From the NCBI GenBank assembly GCA_017392525.1, contig JAFOVD010000056.1, positions 1-59,885 of the forward strand: a DNA stretch of 59,885 nt, written 5' to 3'. The notes beneath the pieces are model-generated. The model did not search any database. It had not been told where the DNA came from and saw nothing but the letters and a program-made list of their open reading frames with translations. Source of the stretch: Lachnospiraceae bacterium (GTDB taxonomy: Bacteria; Bacillota; Clostridia; Lachnospirales; Lachnospiraceae). Positions 8,219 through 17,702 of the stretch are shown piece by piece; the first letter of the stretch is position 1, and every line of letters begins with the position of its first letter. Position numbers and translations under genes: made by a program.

Positions 8219-9361
8219 ATGTTATATTTGAGTGAAATTTATATTGTCAATTTGCTGGGAATTATGCTTTTAGTGGGGATGATGGCCAGTGGTGCATGGA
8301 AATTGGCAAACAGGTATGAATCGAATATGCTGTTGTACATGATTGTGGTTGTACTGATGTCATGTGTGATTGATTCTATCTGCACATTTAGTGAGGGTAA
8401 GCAGGGAGCGATGTGGTTCTATATTGTTTACCTTTGTTATTTCTGGTTTTTTACAGCAAATCTTATTATGGGACCGGCTTGGGTTTTCTTAATTAACCAT
8501 CATATAAATGGTTCCAATCCGAGGTGGCTTGGTTTTGCCTCAACGATTCTGGTGATTATTGGTTTTATTGTATTGCTTGCCAATGCGATTAAACCGATTG
8601 TATTTGAAATTGATATTATGAATATATACCATAGGAGAATGTTTTTCTGGTTGTTTAATGGAGTTTCTCTGACCTATGTGGTTTTAGGAATGGTTCTGTA
8701 TATTCATAGGCGTTTGCATTTCCAATCTATGAGGTTTTTCCCGGTATTTCAGTTCTTTATACCGGTTGTATTTGGATTGCTGGTACAGGGAATTAATTAC
8801 GGTTTGTCTGTAATCTGGCCGGCATGTAGCGTCGGGTTGGCTGTGATGCTGATTTCTCTGCAAAATGAGAAGGTATACATGGATCAGCTAACGGGGCTCT
8901 ATAACCGTGACTTCCTTGATAAAGTTGAGAGGGAGCGTGCACATAGAGGACGTTTTATCATGATGATGCTGGATATGAATGAGTTCAAGGCCATTAATGA
9001 TAACTATGGACATTCTGAGGGTGATCAGGCGCTGATTACAGTGGGACAGATTCTAAGTGAGATTGTTCCACGGGATGGACTGGTAATCCGTTATGCAGGG
9101 GATGAGTTTTTTGCACTGTTTGGCGGACGAACATTTGAGGACGGAGAAGTTATTCAGAAAAGAATCGAAGAACGATTCAAAAAATATAATGAAAGTGGAA
9201 TAAAACCCTATCGATTGACGGGTTCCATTGGATTTGGTGTATATGATCTGTCTAATACCACTATGGACACTATTCTCAAAGATATTGATAAGCGTATGTA
9301 TGAGCAGAAGGAAGTATATTACAAGCATCATGAGAGACGTCATGACAGGAGGGGGGCATAG
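8219..9361 (+). CDS. Membrane diguanylate cyclase (GGDEF domain)
   Basis: A 380-residue protein: about six to eight hydrophobic segments up to residue ~210, then a GGDEF domain beginning DQLTGLYNRDFLDK. The active-site loop reads RYAGDEFF, so the first Gly of GGDEF is Ala; GDEF itself, which carries catalysis, is kept. The inhibitory RxxD site is absent (VPRD occurs at that place, shifted). It should make cyclic di-GMP from two GTP. The start at 8219 is preferred for its GGGGAGAAAGG site; a TTG at 8192 is also in frame. A PilZ receptor (15782) and an HD-GYP protein (32302) are in the window. Confidence 0.88.
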   Translation: MLYLSEIYIVNLLGIMLLVGMMASGAWKLANRYESNMLLYMIVVVLMSCVIDSICTFSEGKQGAMWFYIVYLCYFWFFTANLIMGPAWVFLINHHINGSNPRWLGFASTILVIIGFIVLLANAIKPIVFEIDIMNIYHRRMFFWLFNGVSLTYVVLGMVLYIHRRLHFQSMRFFPVFQFFIPVVFGLLVQGINYGLSVIWPACSVGLAVMLISLQNEKVYMDQLTGLYNRDFLDKVERERAHRGRFIMMMLDMNEFKAINDNYGHSEGDQALITVGQILSEIVPRDGLVIRYAGDEFFALFGGRTFEDGEVIQKRIEERFKKYNESGIKPYRLTGSIGFGVYDLSNTTMDTILKDIDKRMYEQKEVYYKHHERRHDRRGA

Positions 9362-9486
9362 AGATAGAGTTTTATGTGAAATGTACCATTTCCTGTGGTT
9401 TCAATAGAGAAAGTGGAGTATACTAGTAGAGCGAAAAAAGATGAACCAATAATGTGACGTAATATATGAATTCGGAGAACGTATAT

Positions 9487-10419
9487 ATGAAATCCATTGA
9501 ACAAGAAGTAAGATATCGTGAAGAAGAGATGCGAAGACGCTCTTCCTGGCGTAGAGAGTGTGTAAAAATCGGTGGTATCATCATCGGATGTTTTATTTAT
9601 ACCATAGGAATTAATTATTTCCTGAGACCATTACACCTGTATTCCGCTGGATTTATGGGATTTGCCCAGTTATTTAACAATATTTTGGTTGATTTTCTGG
9701 GCATTAAGCTTCATATTGATTTGACCGGAATCTTCTATTATATTTTGAATATTCCCGGCTTGATTTTGACCTATAAGTACATGAGAAAACGATACCTGGT
9801 AAAGACGGTTATTACCGTAACCTGCAGTACCGTATTTTTGACTATTATTCCTATTGCAAGTCAGCCTATTTTGGAGGAGGTTATAGCCAATGCACTGACT
9901 GCCGGACTGATTGCCGGTGTTGGAATCGGAATTATTCTTCGTATGGGAGCCTGCGACGGAGGTATGAATCTTATCAGTATGATTCTTGTACAGAAGAGAA
10001 AAGGTGATTTGTCTGTAGGTCAGTGGGGACTGCTCTGTAATTTTGTTCTGTACATTTTCTGTATGGCGTTATACGATGTCCCAACTGTAATCTATTCTCT
10101 TGTATATGCTGCGGCTTCTGCCCTGGCAACAGACAAAGTACATGCGCAGAATATTAACGTGCAGGTTTTGATTGTCACGAAGCTTAGGGATTCCAAAGCT
10201 TTGGAGATTGAGATTATGGGACAGCTTGAGAGAGGAATCACAAGATGGGCTGCCAATGGTGCCTATACCGGTAATGATGAACGGGTTTTAATGGTTATTA
10301 TCAGTAAATATGAGATTAATAAGCTTAGAAATATTGTACATGAAATAGATCCGCATGCATTTATGATTGTAAATGAAGACGTAAATGTAGATGGTCATTT
10401 CCTGAAAAAATTAACATAA
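9487..10419 (+). CDS. YitT-family membrane protein (DUF161 plus DUF2179)
   Basis: A 310-residue protein with five or six membrane segments (from about residue 25 to 200) and a C-terminal cytoplasmic domain of the DUF2179 type (NVQVLIVTKLRDSKALEIEI onwards). The DUF161 signature FLRPLHLYSAGFMGFAQL and the GACDGGMNLISM loop are present. The function of the family is unknown. The start at 9487 has GGAG at 9474-9477; an upstream ATG (9466) lacks a site. A second, different YitT gene lies at 37209-38135. Confidence 0.85.
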   Translation: MKSIEQEVRYREEEMRRRSSWRRECVKIGGIIIGCFIYTIGINYFLRPLHLYSAGFMGFAQLFNNILVDFLGIKLHIDLTGIFYYILNIPGLILTYKYMRKRYLVKTVITVTCSTVFLTIIPIASQPILEEVIANALTAGLIAGVGIGIILRMGACDGGMNLISMILVQKRKGDLSVGQWGLLCNFVLYIFCMALYDVPTVIYSLVYAAASALATDKVHAQNINVQVLIVTKLRDSKALEIEIMGQLERGITRWAANGAYTGNDERVLMVIISKYEINKLRNIVHEIDPHAFMIVNEDVNVDGHFLKKLT

Positions 10420-10433
10420 GTAGCTATAAAGGA

Positions 10434-10469
10434 CGCTTTGTTCAGTGAAAACTGGATAAAGCGTTTTTT
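10434..10469 (+). terminator. Terminator after the YitT gene
   Basis: CGCTTTGTTCAG pairs with CTGGATAAAGCG with wobble pairs, followed by TTTTTT. Confidence 0.85.
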
Positions 10470-10486
10470 GTTATAAAAATTTCCTC

Positions 10487-10515
10487 TTGCATTTTCTGTG
10501 GGTATGAGGTATTGT
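10487..10515 (+). promoter_or_regulatory. Promoter of the amino-acid importer operon
   Basis: TTGCAT (10487-10492), a 17-base spacer and TATTGT (10510-10515). The leader of about 100 bases holds no recognised riboswitch. Confidence 0.6.
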
Positions 10516-10624
10516 ATTAGCAGTTTAGCATAGTAAAGCGATAAAACAACGGCCGGGACGTGACATTTCCATAGAGGGAGATGGGACGCTGTGTATCGCA
10601 AAAATGCATAACGGAGGAAAAAAG

Positions 10625-11428
10625 ATGAGAGTAAAAAGATTAGTAGCAACATTATTGGTAGGAGTATTGGCCCTTGCTGCAGTAGCATGCGGAAGCAGCA
10701 GTAAAAGCAGTAAATTGCAAAATACAGATGATACTTTTGTGGTAGGTTTCGATCAGAATTTTCCGCCTTTTGGGTATGTGGATGACAATGGCGAATATAC
10801 CGGGTTTGACATTGAACTGGCGCAAGAAGTAGCAAAGAGATTGGATATGGAGTGTGTGCTTCAGCCTATCGATTGGGATGCCAAGGATTTGGAACTGGAA
10901 GCGGGAACGATTGACTGTATCTGGAACGGATTTACGATGAATGGACGTGAGGATTCATATACTTGGTCAGATCCATATATGAATAACTCTCAGGTGTTTG
11001 TTGTACGTGAGGACTCCGGAATCAATTCTGAAGAGGATTTGGCCGGCAAGATTGTAGACGTGCAGAAGGAATCCTCAGCGGAGACAGCGTTGAATGAGGA
11101 TGATATGGCATCACTTACCGGCAGCTTTAGCCAGCTGATTTCCGTAGCGGATTACAATACAGCGATGATGGATCTGGAATCCGGCGCAGTTGATGCGGTT
11201 GCGATGGATAAATTCGTAGCATTAGATCAGATTAACGGCAAGGAAGATACTTACAAGATTCTGGATTATGAGATTTCATCAGAGCAGTACGGAGTCGGAT
11301 TTGCACTGGGCAATACAGACCTGAGGGACAAGGTTAATAAAATTTTAAAGGAAATGAATGAGGATGGAACATTTGCAGAGATTTCTGAGAAATGGTTCGG
11401 TACAGATGTTTCTATCCTAGGTAAGTAA
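10625..11428 (+). CDS. Polar amino-acid ABC importer, substrate-binding lipoprotein
   Basis: A 267-residue lipoprotein with the lipobox AVAC (Cys22). The mature domain is of the bacterial family 3 solute-binding type: VVGFDQNFPPFGYVDDNGEY, then YTGFDIELAQEVAKRL and the C-terminal signature ISEKWFGTD. It captures a polar amino acid, the exact one not readable from sequence, and feeds the permease and ATPase genes directly downstream. The start at 10625 has GGAGG at 10613-10617; an ATG at 10604 is also in frame but lies upstream of that site. Confidence 0.92.
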   Translation: MRVKRLVATLLVGVLALAAVACGSSSKSSKLQNTDDTFVVGFDQNFPPFGYVDDNGEYTGFDIELAQEVAKRLDMECVLQPIDWDAKDLELEAGTIDCIWNGFTMNGREDSYTWSDPYMNNSQVFVVREDSGINSEEDLAGKIVDVQKESSAETALNEDDMASLTGSFSQLISVADYNTAMMDLESGAVDAVAMDKFVALDQINGKEDTYKILDYEISSEQYGVGFALGNTDLRDKVNKILKEMNEDGTFAEISEKWFGTDVSILGK

Positions 11429-11429
11429 T

Positions 11430-12080
11430 ATGGACTTTTTAACAATTTTGCAAGAACTTGCGGGTGGTATGCTCACAACCATCCGGATTTTCATTCTGAC
11501 ATTAGTATTTTCACTTCCTCTGGGATTAATAATATCCTTTGGACGTATGTCAAAAAATGTCATAATCAGAACGCTGATTAAGGTGTATATTTCAATTATG
11601 CGTGGAACACCTCTGATGCTTCAGTTGATTGTAGTCTATTTTGGACCTTATTACATCTTTGGAATGACGATTTCATCCAATTATCGTGGAACAGCAGTGA
11701 TAATAGCTTTTGCATTGAATTATGCAGCCTATTTCGCTGAGATTTATCGAAGTGGAATCGAATCCATGCCAAGGGGACAGTATGAAGCGGCCAAGGTCTT
11801 GGGTTACAACAAACTACAGACATTTTTTATCATTATTATGCCACAGGTGGTAAAACGTATTCTGCCATCTGTAACAAATGAGGTGATTACCCTGGTCAAG
11901 GATACATCACTGGCATTTTCCATTGCCTATGCGGAGATGTTTACACAGGCCAAGGCCCTGGCAGCATCGGCTCATAATATAATTCCGCTGATTGCTGCCG
12001 GATTGTTTTACTATGTGTTCAATGCCATTGTTGCATATCTTATGGAACAAGTTGAGAACAGTATGAAATATTATGAATAG
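11430..12080 (+). CDS. Polar amino-acid ABC importer, permease
   Basis: A 216-residue HisM/GlnP-family permease with about five membrane segments. The coupling motif for the ATPase is visible as EIYRSGIESMPRGQYEAAKV (EAA loop, near residue 110). It follows the binding protein with a one-base gap and precedes the ATPase by 12 bases, completing a three-gene importer. Confidence 0.93.
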   Translation: MDFLTILQELAGGMLTTIRIFILTLVFSLPLGLIISFGRMSKNVIIRTLIKVYISIMRGTPLMLQLIVVYFGPYYIFGMTISSNYRGTAVIIAFALNYAAYFAEIYRSGIESMPRGQYEAAKVLGYNKLQTFFIIIMPQVVKRILPSVTNEVITLVKDTSLAFSIAYAEMFTQAKALAASAHNIIPLIAAGLFYYVFNAIVAYLMEQVENSMKYYE

Positions 12081-12092
12081 GAGGTCTTTGTG

Positions 12093-12800
12093 ATGAATAT
12101 TTTAGAGATGAAACATGTGAAAAAGGCCTTCGGTGAGACAGGTGTTTTAAAGGACATAAGTTTAGATGTACGTGAAGGAGATGTTGTGTCTATTATTGGA
12201 CCTTCCGGTTCAGGTAAATCAACACTTCTTCGCTGCGCAACATATTTAGAGACCATGGATGACGGTAGCATAGAATACATTGGAAATGATACTGTTCAGC
12301 CATTTGGACTTGTTTTTCAGAATTTTAATTTATTTCCTCACTTTTCGGTGCTGAGAAATATTGTAGATGCGCCAATACGGGTGCAGAAGAGATCCAAGGA
12401 TGAGGTTTATCGTGAGGCACGTGAACTCTTATTAAAAATGGGACTTTCCGATAAGGAAGATGCCTATCCCTGTGAATTATCCGGAGGGCAGAAGCAGAGA
12501 GTATCCATTGCAAGAGCGCTTGCGATGAATCCAAAGATTCTCTTCTTTGACGAACCTACAAGTGCCCTTGATCCTGAACTTACATTGGAGATATTAAAGG
12601 TAATCCGAGAGTTGGCAGAAGAGAAGATGACTATGGTAATTGTTACTCATGAGATGGCATTTGCCAGAGATGTCAGCAATCGTATTATTTTCATGGAAAA
12701 TGGTTATATTGTAGAGGATGGTACTCCTGAGGAGGTTTTCACATCAGAAAATGCGAGAACGAAAGAATTTCTCGGGAAATATCACTATATACTTGAATAA
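12093..12800 (+). CDS. Polar amino-acid ABC importer, ATP-binding protein
   Basis: A 235-residue ABC ATPase of the HisP/GlnQ family: Walker [11 protein letters not shown]-loop ([12 protein letters not shown]), signature LSGGQKQR, Walker [15 protein letters not shown] and the H-loop VTHEMAFA. It energises the permease upstream. The ATG at 12093 is eight bases from AGGAGG (12079-12084); a GTG one codon earlier is also possible. Confidence 0.94.
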   Translation: MNILEMKHVKKAFGETGVLKDISLDVREGDVVSIIGPSGSGKSTLLRCATYLETMDDGSIEYIGNDTVQPFGLVFQNFNLFPHFSVLRNIVDAPIRVQKRSKDEVYREARELLLKMGLSDKEDAYPCELSGGQKQRVSIARALAMNPKILFFDEPTSALDPELTLEILKVIRELAEEKMTMVIVTHEMAFARDVSNRIIFMENGYIVEDGTPEEVFTSENARTKEFLGKYHYILE

Positions 12801-12836
12801 AACTAAACTGTTTATTAAAAATGTGTCAACATAGTG

Positions 12837-12865
12837 TTGAATTGCGTTCATCTATGTGTTAAAAT
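12837..12865 (+). promoter_or_regulatory. Promoter of the NSS transporter pair
   Basis: TTGAAT (12837-12842), a 17-base spacer, and TAAAAT (12860-12865), 31 bases before the first gene. Confidence 0.75.
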
Positions 12866-12896
12866 CTCTTCATCGTAACAGAGTGAGGAAAGAATT

Positions 12897-14261
12897 ATGA
12901 ATAGACAACGTAACACATTTACAGGAAGACTAGGCTTTGTACTATCTGCGGCCGGTGCTTCCGTTGGTTTAGGAAACATTTGGAGATTCCCGTACCTTGC
13001 TGCACAGTATGGTGGTGGAATCTTCTTATTAGTTTATATTATTTTGGCATTAACATTTGGTTATACCATGATTATCGCAGAGACAGCCATTGGTCGCATG
13101 ACGGGCAAGAGTCCGGTAGGCGCTTTTGCATCTTTTAGCGATAAGCGATGGGTCAGAATCGGTGGATGGATTAATGCTATAATTCCAATCTTGATTGTTC
13201 CATATTACTCCGTTATCGGTGGATGGGTTGTCCGCTATCTTGTGGAGTACATTCTCGGTGATGCACATGCTCTTGCACAGAGTGATGCATTCACATCTAT
13301 GATTGCAAGTGGTTATACTTCTGAGGTTTGGTTCCTTGTATTTACAGGACTTGTTTTAGCAGTCATCTTCATGGGTGTCCGTTCCGGTATTGAGCGAGTA
13401 TCCAAGATTATGATGCCAATTCTGGTGGTTCTGGCTATTGTTGTATGTATTTATTCAATGACAAGACCGGGAGCAATGGCTGGTGTAAAGTATTTCCTGA
13501 TTCCAAATCCAAAGAACTTCTCATGGATGACAGTAGTTGTTGCAATGGGGCAGATGTTTTATTCTCTCTCTATTGCCATGGGAATCCTGGTTACTTTTGG
13601 TTCGTATATGAAGAAGGATATTTCCATCGAACATTCAACAAAGCAGTTGGAGTTCTTTGATACAGGAATTGCGATTGTCGCTGGTCTTATGATTATTCCG
13701 GCTGTGTTCGCATTTTCAGGAGACAATGCTGCCAATAATCTGAATGCAGGACCGTCTCTTATGTTTATCACAATGCCACAGATTTTTGATGCTATGGGAT
13801 TTGGAAATGCAATCGGTGCAGTTTTCTTCCTGTTAGTGTTATTTGCCGCGTTGACATCTGCCATCGCATTGGCGGAATCAGCAGTTTCAACATTTGAAGA
13901 TCAGTTACACTGGTCTAGAAGAAAAGCAACTGTGATTATTGGAATGATTATCATTTTACTTGGTTCATTATCTGCTCTTGGATATGGTCCACTTTCCGGT
14001 GTGACAATTATTGGAATGCAGTTTTTAGATTTCTTTGATTTCTTAACAAACTCAATTATGATGCCGATTGCAGCATGTGCAACCTGTCTGGTAGTTGTAT
14101 ATGTTATCGGTAGAGAGAAGATTGGTAAAGAAGTATTGTTAGGTGGTGCATTCCGCAGAAGAGAAATCTTTAACTTTATGATCAAGTATCTTGCGCCATT
14201 ATTTGCGATTATTATCTTACTATCAAGTATCGCAAACACATTTGGATTAATTAGCATGTAG
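12897..14261 (+). CDS. Sodium-dependent transporter, NSS (SNF) family, copy 1
   Basis: A 454-residue membrane protein of the neurotransmitter:sodium symporter family. The signature GLGNIWRFPYL in helix 1 and a second half with YSLSIAMGILVTFGSYM (helix 6 and after) are present. Bacterial members with 11 helices carry amino acids such as Trp, Tyr or Leu with sodium. It starts from its own promoter and is followed 17 bases later by a paralogue of similar length, suggesting a duplicated gene pair with related substrates or a two-protein unit. Confidence 0.92.
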   Translation: MNRQRNTFTGRLGFVLSAAGASVGLGNIWRFPYLAAQYGGGIFLLVYIILALTFGYTMIIAETAIGRMTGKSPVGAFASFSDKRWVRIGGWINAIIPILIVPYYSVIGGWVVRYLVEYILGDAHALAQSDAFTSMIASGYTSEVWFLVFTGLVLAVIFMGVRSGIERVSKIMMPILVVLAIVVCIYSMTRPGAMAGVKYFLIPNPKNFSWMTVVVAMGQMFYSLSIAMGILVTFGSYMKKDISIEHSTKQLEFFDTGIAIVAGLMIIPAVFAFSGDNAANNLNAGPSLMFITMPQIFDAMGFGNAIGAVFFLLVLFAALTSAIALAESAVSTFEDQLHWSRRKATVIIGMIIILLGSLSALGYGPLSGVTIIGMQFLDFFDFLTNSIMMPIAACATCLVVVYVIGREKIGKEVLLGGAFRRREIFNFMIKYLAPLFAIIILLSSIANTFGLISM

Positions 14262-14278
14262 TTGGAGGCATAAGATTC

Positions 14279-15682
14279 ATGGAAAAGAAGAAAAAAGGCA
14301 GTTTCAGCGGGCAGTTGGGATTCGTTCTGGCTGCTGCTGGAAGTGCAGTTGGAGTAGGAAATCTCTGGAGATTTCCATATTTAGTAGCTAAGGATGGCGG
14401 CGGATTATTCTTACTTATTTATTTCGCCCTGATTCTTACATTTGGTTTTACATTACTTACATCTGATATCGCAATTGGCCGTAAGACAAAACAGAGTGCA
14501 ATTGGAGCATATGAAACCATGCGCCATGGATGGAAATTCCTCGGAATTTTAACATTTCTTGTACCGGTTTTAATTATGACTTATTACGCGGTTATCGGTG
14601 GATGGATATCAAGATACGCTGTTGCTTATATAACAGGTCAGGCCGGAGCCGCAGCAGAAGACGGTTTTTTCACAGGATTTATTACATCACCGGTTTCACC
14701 GGTTGTATTTACATTGATCTTTATGGCGGTTACTTCGCTGGTTGTATATAACGGAGTGGAAAAGGGAATCGAGCGAGTTTCAAGACTTTTGATGCCGTTC
14801 CTAACACTACTTATCGTTATCATTGCCATCTATTCTCTGACACTGTCACATACAACTGCGGATGGTGAAGTGAGAACGGGTATTCAGGGATTTCTGGTTT
14901 ATATAACTCCAGATTTTAAGGGACTGACAGTATCGAAGTTCCTGTCTGTTTTATTGGATGCTATGAGTCAGTTGTTTTTCTCATTATCTGTTTCTATGGG
15001 AATTATGATTACTTACGGCTCATATGTTAAGAAAGATGTGGATTTAAATCGTGCAGTTGGACAAATTGAGATCTTTGATACTTTGATCGCCTTTGTTGCC
15101 GGAGCAATGATTATTCCTGCGGTTTATGTATTTTCCGGGGTAGAGGGTATGTCTGCCGGCCCGGGTCTGATGTTTGTTTCTTTGCCTAAAGTATTTGCAA
15201 AGATGGGAACAGCAGGCGTGTTCGTCGGTGCAGCTTTCTTTATCATGGCTATTTTTGCCACTTTAACTTCATGCATATCTGTATTGGAGGCAATTGTATC
15301 GAATTGCATGGAGATTTTCCACGTGGGAAGAAAGAAAGTGACTCTGATTCTGACAGTAATTTATCTTGCTGCATCTGTGATTATCGCCCTTGGTTACAGT
15401 ATCTTCTATGTAGAAGTCAAGTTACCAAATGGTTCTATCGGTCAGTTACTTGATATAATGGATTATATCAGTAATAGCGTTATGATGCCGTTTATTTGCA
15501 TGCTGTCTACCATTCTGATTGGATGGGTAGTAGGCCCTAAGTGGATTATTGATGAGATGGAAACCAATGGAGAAAGATTCACTCGTAAGAAGATTTACGT
15601 TGTAATGATTAAATATATTGCTCCGGTTATGATGTTTGTATTATTCTTACAGTCTACTGGAATAATGAACATGTTTTTGTAA
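14279..15682 (+). CDS. Sodium-dependent transporter, NSS (SNF) family, copy 2
   Basis: A 467-residue paralogue of the preceding gene: VGVGNLWRFPYLVAKDGGG in helix 1 and FSLSVSMGIMITYGSYV near helix 6. It differs mainly by an insertion around residues 195-215 and a longer C-terminal half. Cotranscription with copy 1 is likely from the 17-base gap. Substrate not evident; amino acid uptake with sodium is expected for the family. Confidence 0.92.
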   Translation: MEKKKKGSFSGQLGFVLAAAGSAVGVGNLWRFPYLVAKDGGGLFLLIYFALILTFGFTLLTSDIAIGRKTKQSAIGAYETMRHGWKFLGILTFLVPVLIMTYYAVIGGWISRYAVAYITGQAGAAAEDGFFTGFITSPVSPVVFTLIFMAVTSLVVYNGVEKGIERVSRLLMPFLTLLIVIIAIYSLTLSHTTADGEVRTGIQGFLVYITPDFKGLTVSKFLSVLLDAMSQLFFSLSVSMGIMITYGSYVKKDVDLNRAVGQIEIFDTLIAFVAGAMIIPAVYVFSGVEGMSAGPGLMFVSLPKVFAKMGTAGVFVGAAFFIMAIFATLTSCISVLEAIVSNCMEIFHVGRKKVTLILTVIYLAASVIIALGYSIFYVEVKLPNGSIGQLLDIMDYISNSVMMPFICMLSTILIGWVVGPKWIIDEMETNGERFTRKKIYVVMIKYIAPVMMFVLFLQSTGIMNMFL

Positions 15683-15781
15683 ACGGAAAGCGTTTTAAAG
15701 GTTATATATCCGCTGCATAAGGAAAACTATTGCTGTAAATTTATTAAGTATGGTATATTCTTCACAGGAGGGCTGGAAGAG

Positions 15782-16432
15782 ATGACAATTCAGGATTTAA
15801 GTGAAGAACAGCGCGTGAAAATAGAAATCGTCTGGGCAGATAAGACCTTTAGCGTAGATTCTAAAGTTGCCGGAAAGAGAAGCACGGATATTCTTTTAAA
15901 ACCATATATTTTCAATGGCAATGAGATACGTGTTCATGAGAAAGCTAGGGATTTTACTTTCAATATTTTTGCAATTGATCCGTATACAAAGCATCGGGTG
16001 GGCTGGAATGATGTTGAGATGAAATCTGTTGATTTTAAAGGGAATCACTACTATATTTGTCGGCCAAAGAATTATCTTCTCTATGCGGCGGACCAGGAGA
16101 GAAGGAATAATAACCGTATATCTATAAATCTTCCGGGGTCTGTGACAGATATTGCCAGTGGTGCGACATATGCTGCGCGAATTGTAGATCTCAGTGCGAA
16201 TGGAATAGCATTTTCACTGCCTTCCAGCAGAGAAATCAATAAGATTAATGTGAAAGTCTGTTTAGACGATTCTATTGGCGATTCTGAATTTAATCTTGAA
16301 TTATTGGCGAGGATTGTTCGGATTGTACCGAAAGGAAATGAAGTCCTTTATGGTTGCGAACTTCGTTCAACACCGCAGGAGTTGGCAATGTATACCTTCC
16401 TGCGGCAGTCAGAAGAACGAAGATTGCTTTAG
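15782..16432 (+). CDS. PilZ-domain cyclic di-GMP receptor (YcgR-like)
   Basis: A 216-residue soluble protein with an N-terminal YcgR-like barrel (residues ~1-100) and a C-terminal PilZ domain. The binding motifs are visible: RRNNNR (RxxxR, about residue 110) and DLSANGIAF (DxSxxG, about residue 138), with YGCEL closing the barrel. It would sense the cyclic di-GMP made by cyclases such as the one at 8219 and act on motility or surface behaviour. The start has AGGAGGGCTGGAAGAG upstream. Its last four bases overlap the convergent recombinase gene. Confidence 0.87.
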   Translation: MTIQDLSEEQRVKIEIVWADKTFSVDSKVAGKRSTDILLKPYIFNGNEIRVHEKARDFTFNIFAIDPYTKHRVGWNDVEMKSVDFKGNHYYICRPKNYLLYAADQERRNNNRISINLPGSVTDIASGATYAARIVDLSANGIAFSLPSSREINKINVKVCLDDSIGDSEFNLELLARIVRIVPKGNEVLYGCELRSTPQELAMYTFLRQSEERRLL

Positions 16433-17490
16433 AAAATATCGATTTGTGCTGCACGTCTCTTATGGGATTCTGTGATATCGGCATAATGAGCCCGAGTGGT
16501 ATCAACGGATTTGTGCCCCAGTGCATCAGCAACTAAATAAATATCAGAGGTCTCCTCATAGAGCAATGTGCCAAAGGTAGCACGTAGCTTGTGAGGAGAT
16601 ATTTTTGTGCCCAGACCTGCGGCTACAGCATATTTTTTGACGAGGTTTTCAATTGCTCGTACAGTCAGACGCATGCCCTTTAAGGAAAGGAAGAGAGCAT
16701 CTGTACCAATACTGTCAGACGGCGCAGCTATAAGATATTTATCGCGTTCAAAATGGAGATAGTCGTGTAACGCTTTTTCGATATCCGGACCAAAATATAT
16801 TTTGGCTTCATTTCCACCTTTTCGTATAACGTGAAAACAGGCATTTTTAAAATCCACATCTGAAACATTCAGACCAACCATTTCTGAAACACGCATTCCG
16901 GTTCCGAGAAATGTATAGAGAATCAGGACATCACGGTACTGTGTCTTTTTATAGGTCACAAGCTGCTTTTCAGACAATCCGTCTCCGGTATTTACTACAT
17001 CAAGAATATTTCGGACTTCTCCACGGTCCAGACGGATGATTTCTTTTTCATGCTTCTTTGGTGTGGTAATCAGGGAAGCAGGGTTTGTTTTGATATATCC
17101 GTTTTTAAAATAGAAAAAGTAGAAGGAGCGGAGGGAGGCTACCTTCCTTCGCATTGTAGATTCGCTGTTAATGACGGTTTTACCGTGCTTATCCTTGTGG
17201 TAGCTAAGGTGGGACAGATATTCCATTAAATCGTCCCTATTAAGCTTATCAAGGCTATCTAAGGGTAGGGTGGCTATAGAGTCGGCATAGGCTTTAAAAC
17301 CGCTTTGAAGCACTAGATAATCAAAGAATAGTTTCATGTCGTAGCAGTACGAGAGAACAGTATTTGAAGAGTTCTGATGTAAAATCATGTCATCGAAATA
17401 TTTTTTAGCAAACTCCGGCATCTCAGATAGCATGTCGTGAAGTTTTTCTCTCTGGCGTACCTGCAGATTTTTTCTGTATTCGTCGCTCAT
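16429..17490 (-). CDS. Tyrosine recombinase, XerS-like
   Basis: A 353-residue tyrosine recombinase with an N-terminal SAM-like DNA-binding domain (about residues 15-135) and a catalytic domain. The catalytic residues are visible: Arg in GTGMRVSEMVG, Lys in RKGGNEAK, HKLRATF, the second His in GHKSVDTT and Tyr in RAHYADI. Its length, single-gene context and N-terminal pattern resemble XerS, the lone recombinase that resolves chromosome dimers in some Firmicutes. No phage or transposon genes flank it. The start at 17490 has AGGAGG just upstream. Confidence 0.8.
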   Translation of the reverse strand: MSDEYRKNLQVRQREKLHDMLSEMPEFAKKYFDDMILHQNSSNTVLSYCYDMKLFFDYLVLQSGFKAYADSIATLPLDSLDKLNRDDLMEYLSHLSYHKDKHGKTVINSESTMRRKVASLRSFYFFYFKNGYIKTNPASLITTPKKHEKEIIRLDRGEVRNILDVVNTGDGLSEKQLVTYKKTQYRDVLILYTFLGTGMRVSEMVGLNVSDVDFKNACFHVIRKGGNEAKIYFGPDIEKALHDYLHFERDKYLIAAPSDSIGTDALFLSLKGMRLTVRAIENLVKKYAVAAGLGTKISPHKLRATFGTLLYEETSDIYLVADALGHKSVDTTRAHYADITESHKRRAAQIDIF

Positions 17491-17563
17491 AGTCAACCTC
17501 CTGATTATATACAAATTTCTGTAATTATATATATTATATCAGATTATGCGAATAGCATACTGT

Positions 17564-17589
17564 AAGTTTTTAATAAAATTTTAAAACTT
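17564..17589. repeat. AT-rich inverted repeat near the recombinase gene (possible dif-like site)
   Basis: Perfect 7-base arms AAGTTTT (17564-17570) and AAAACTT (17583-17589) around a 12-base AT-rich centre, 74 bases upstream of the XerS-like gene. A dif-like role is inferred only from location and symmetry. Confidence 0.35.
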
Positions 17590-17592
17590 CAC

Positions 17593-17621
17593 TTGCATAA
17601 AGTGATAAAATCTAGTATAGT
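17593..17621 (+). promoter_or_regulatory. Promoter of the SstT-like gene
   Basis: TTGCAT (17593-17598), 17-base spacer, TATAGT (17616-17621). The untranslated leader is about 75 bases and shows no recognised riboswitch. Confidence 0.75.
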
Positions 17622-17702
17622 TTTTGTAACGCGGACAGTAGTACGCGCCAGACGGACATTCCCAGAAAATGTGTCGTCGAGGGAAAAGGAGAAAGAAAAA
17701 AG

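Noticed and set aside
17622-17702. Leader of the SstT-like gene as a riboswitch
   Set aside because: About 75 bases with no recognisable aptamer or terminator.
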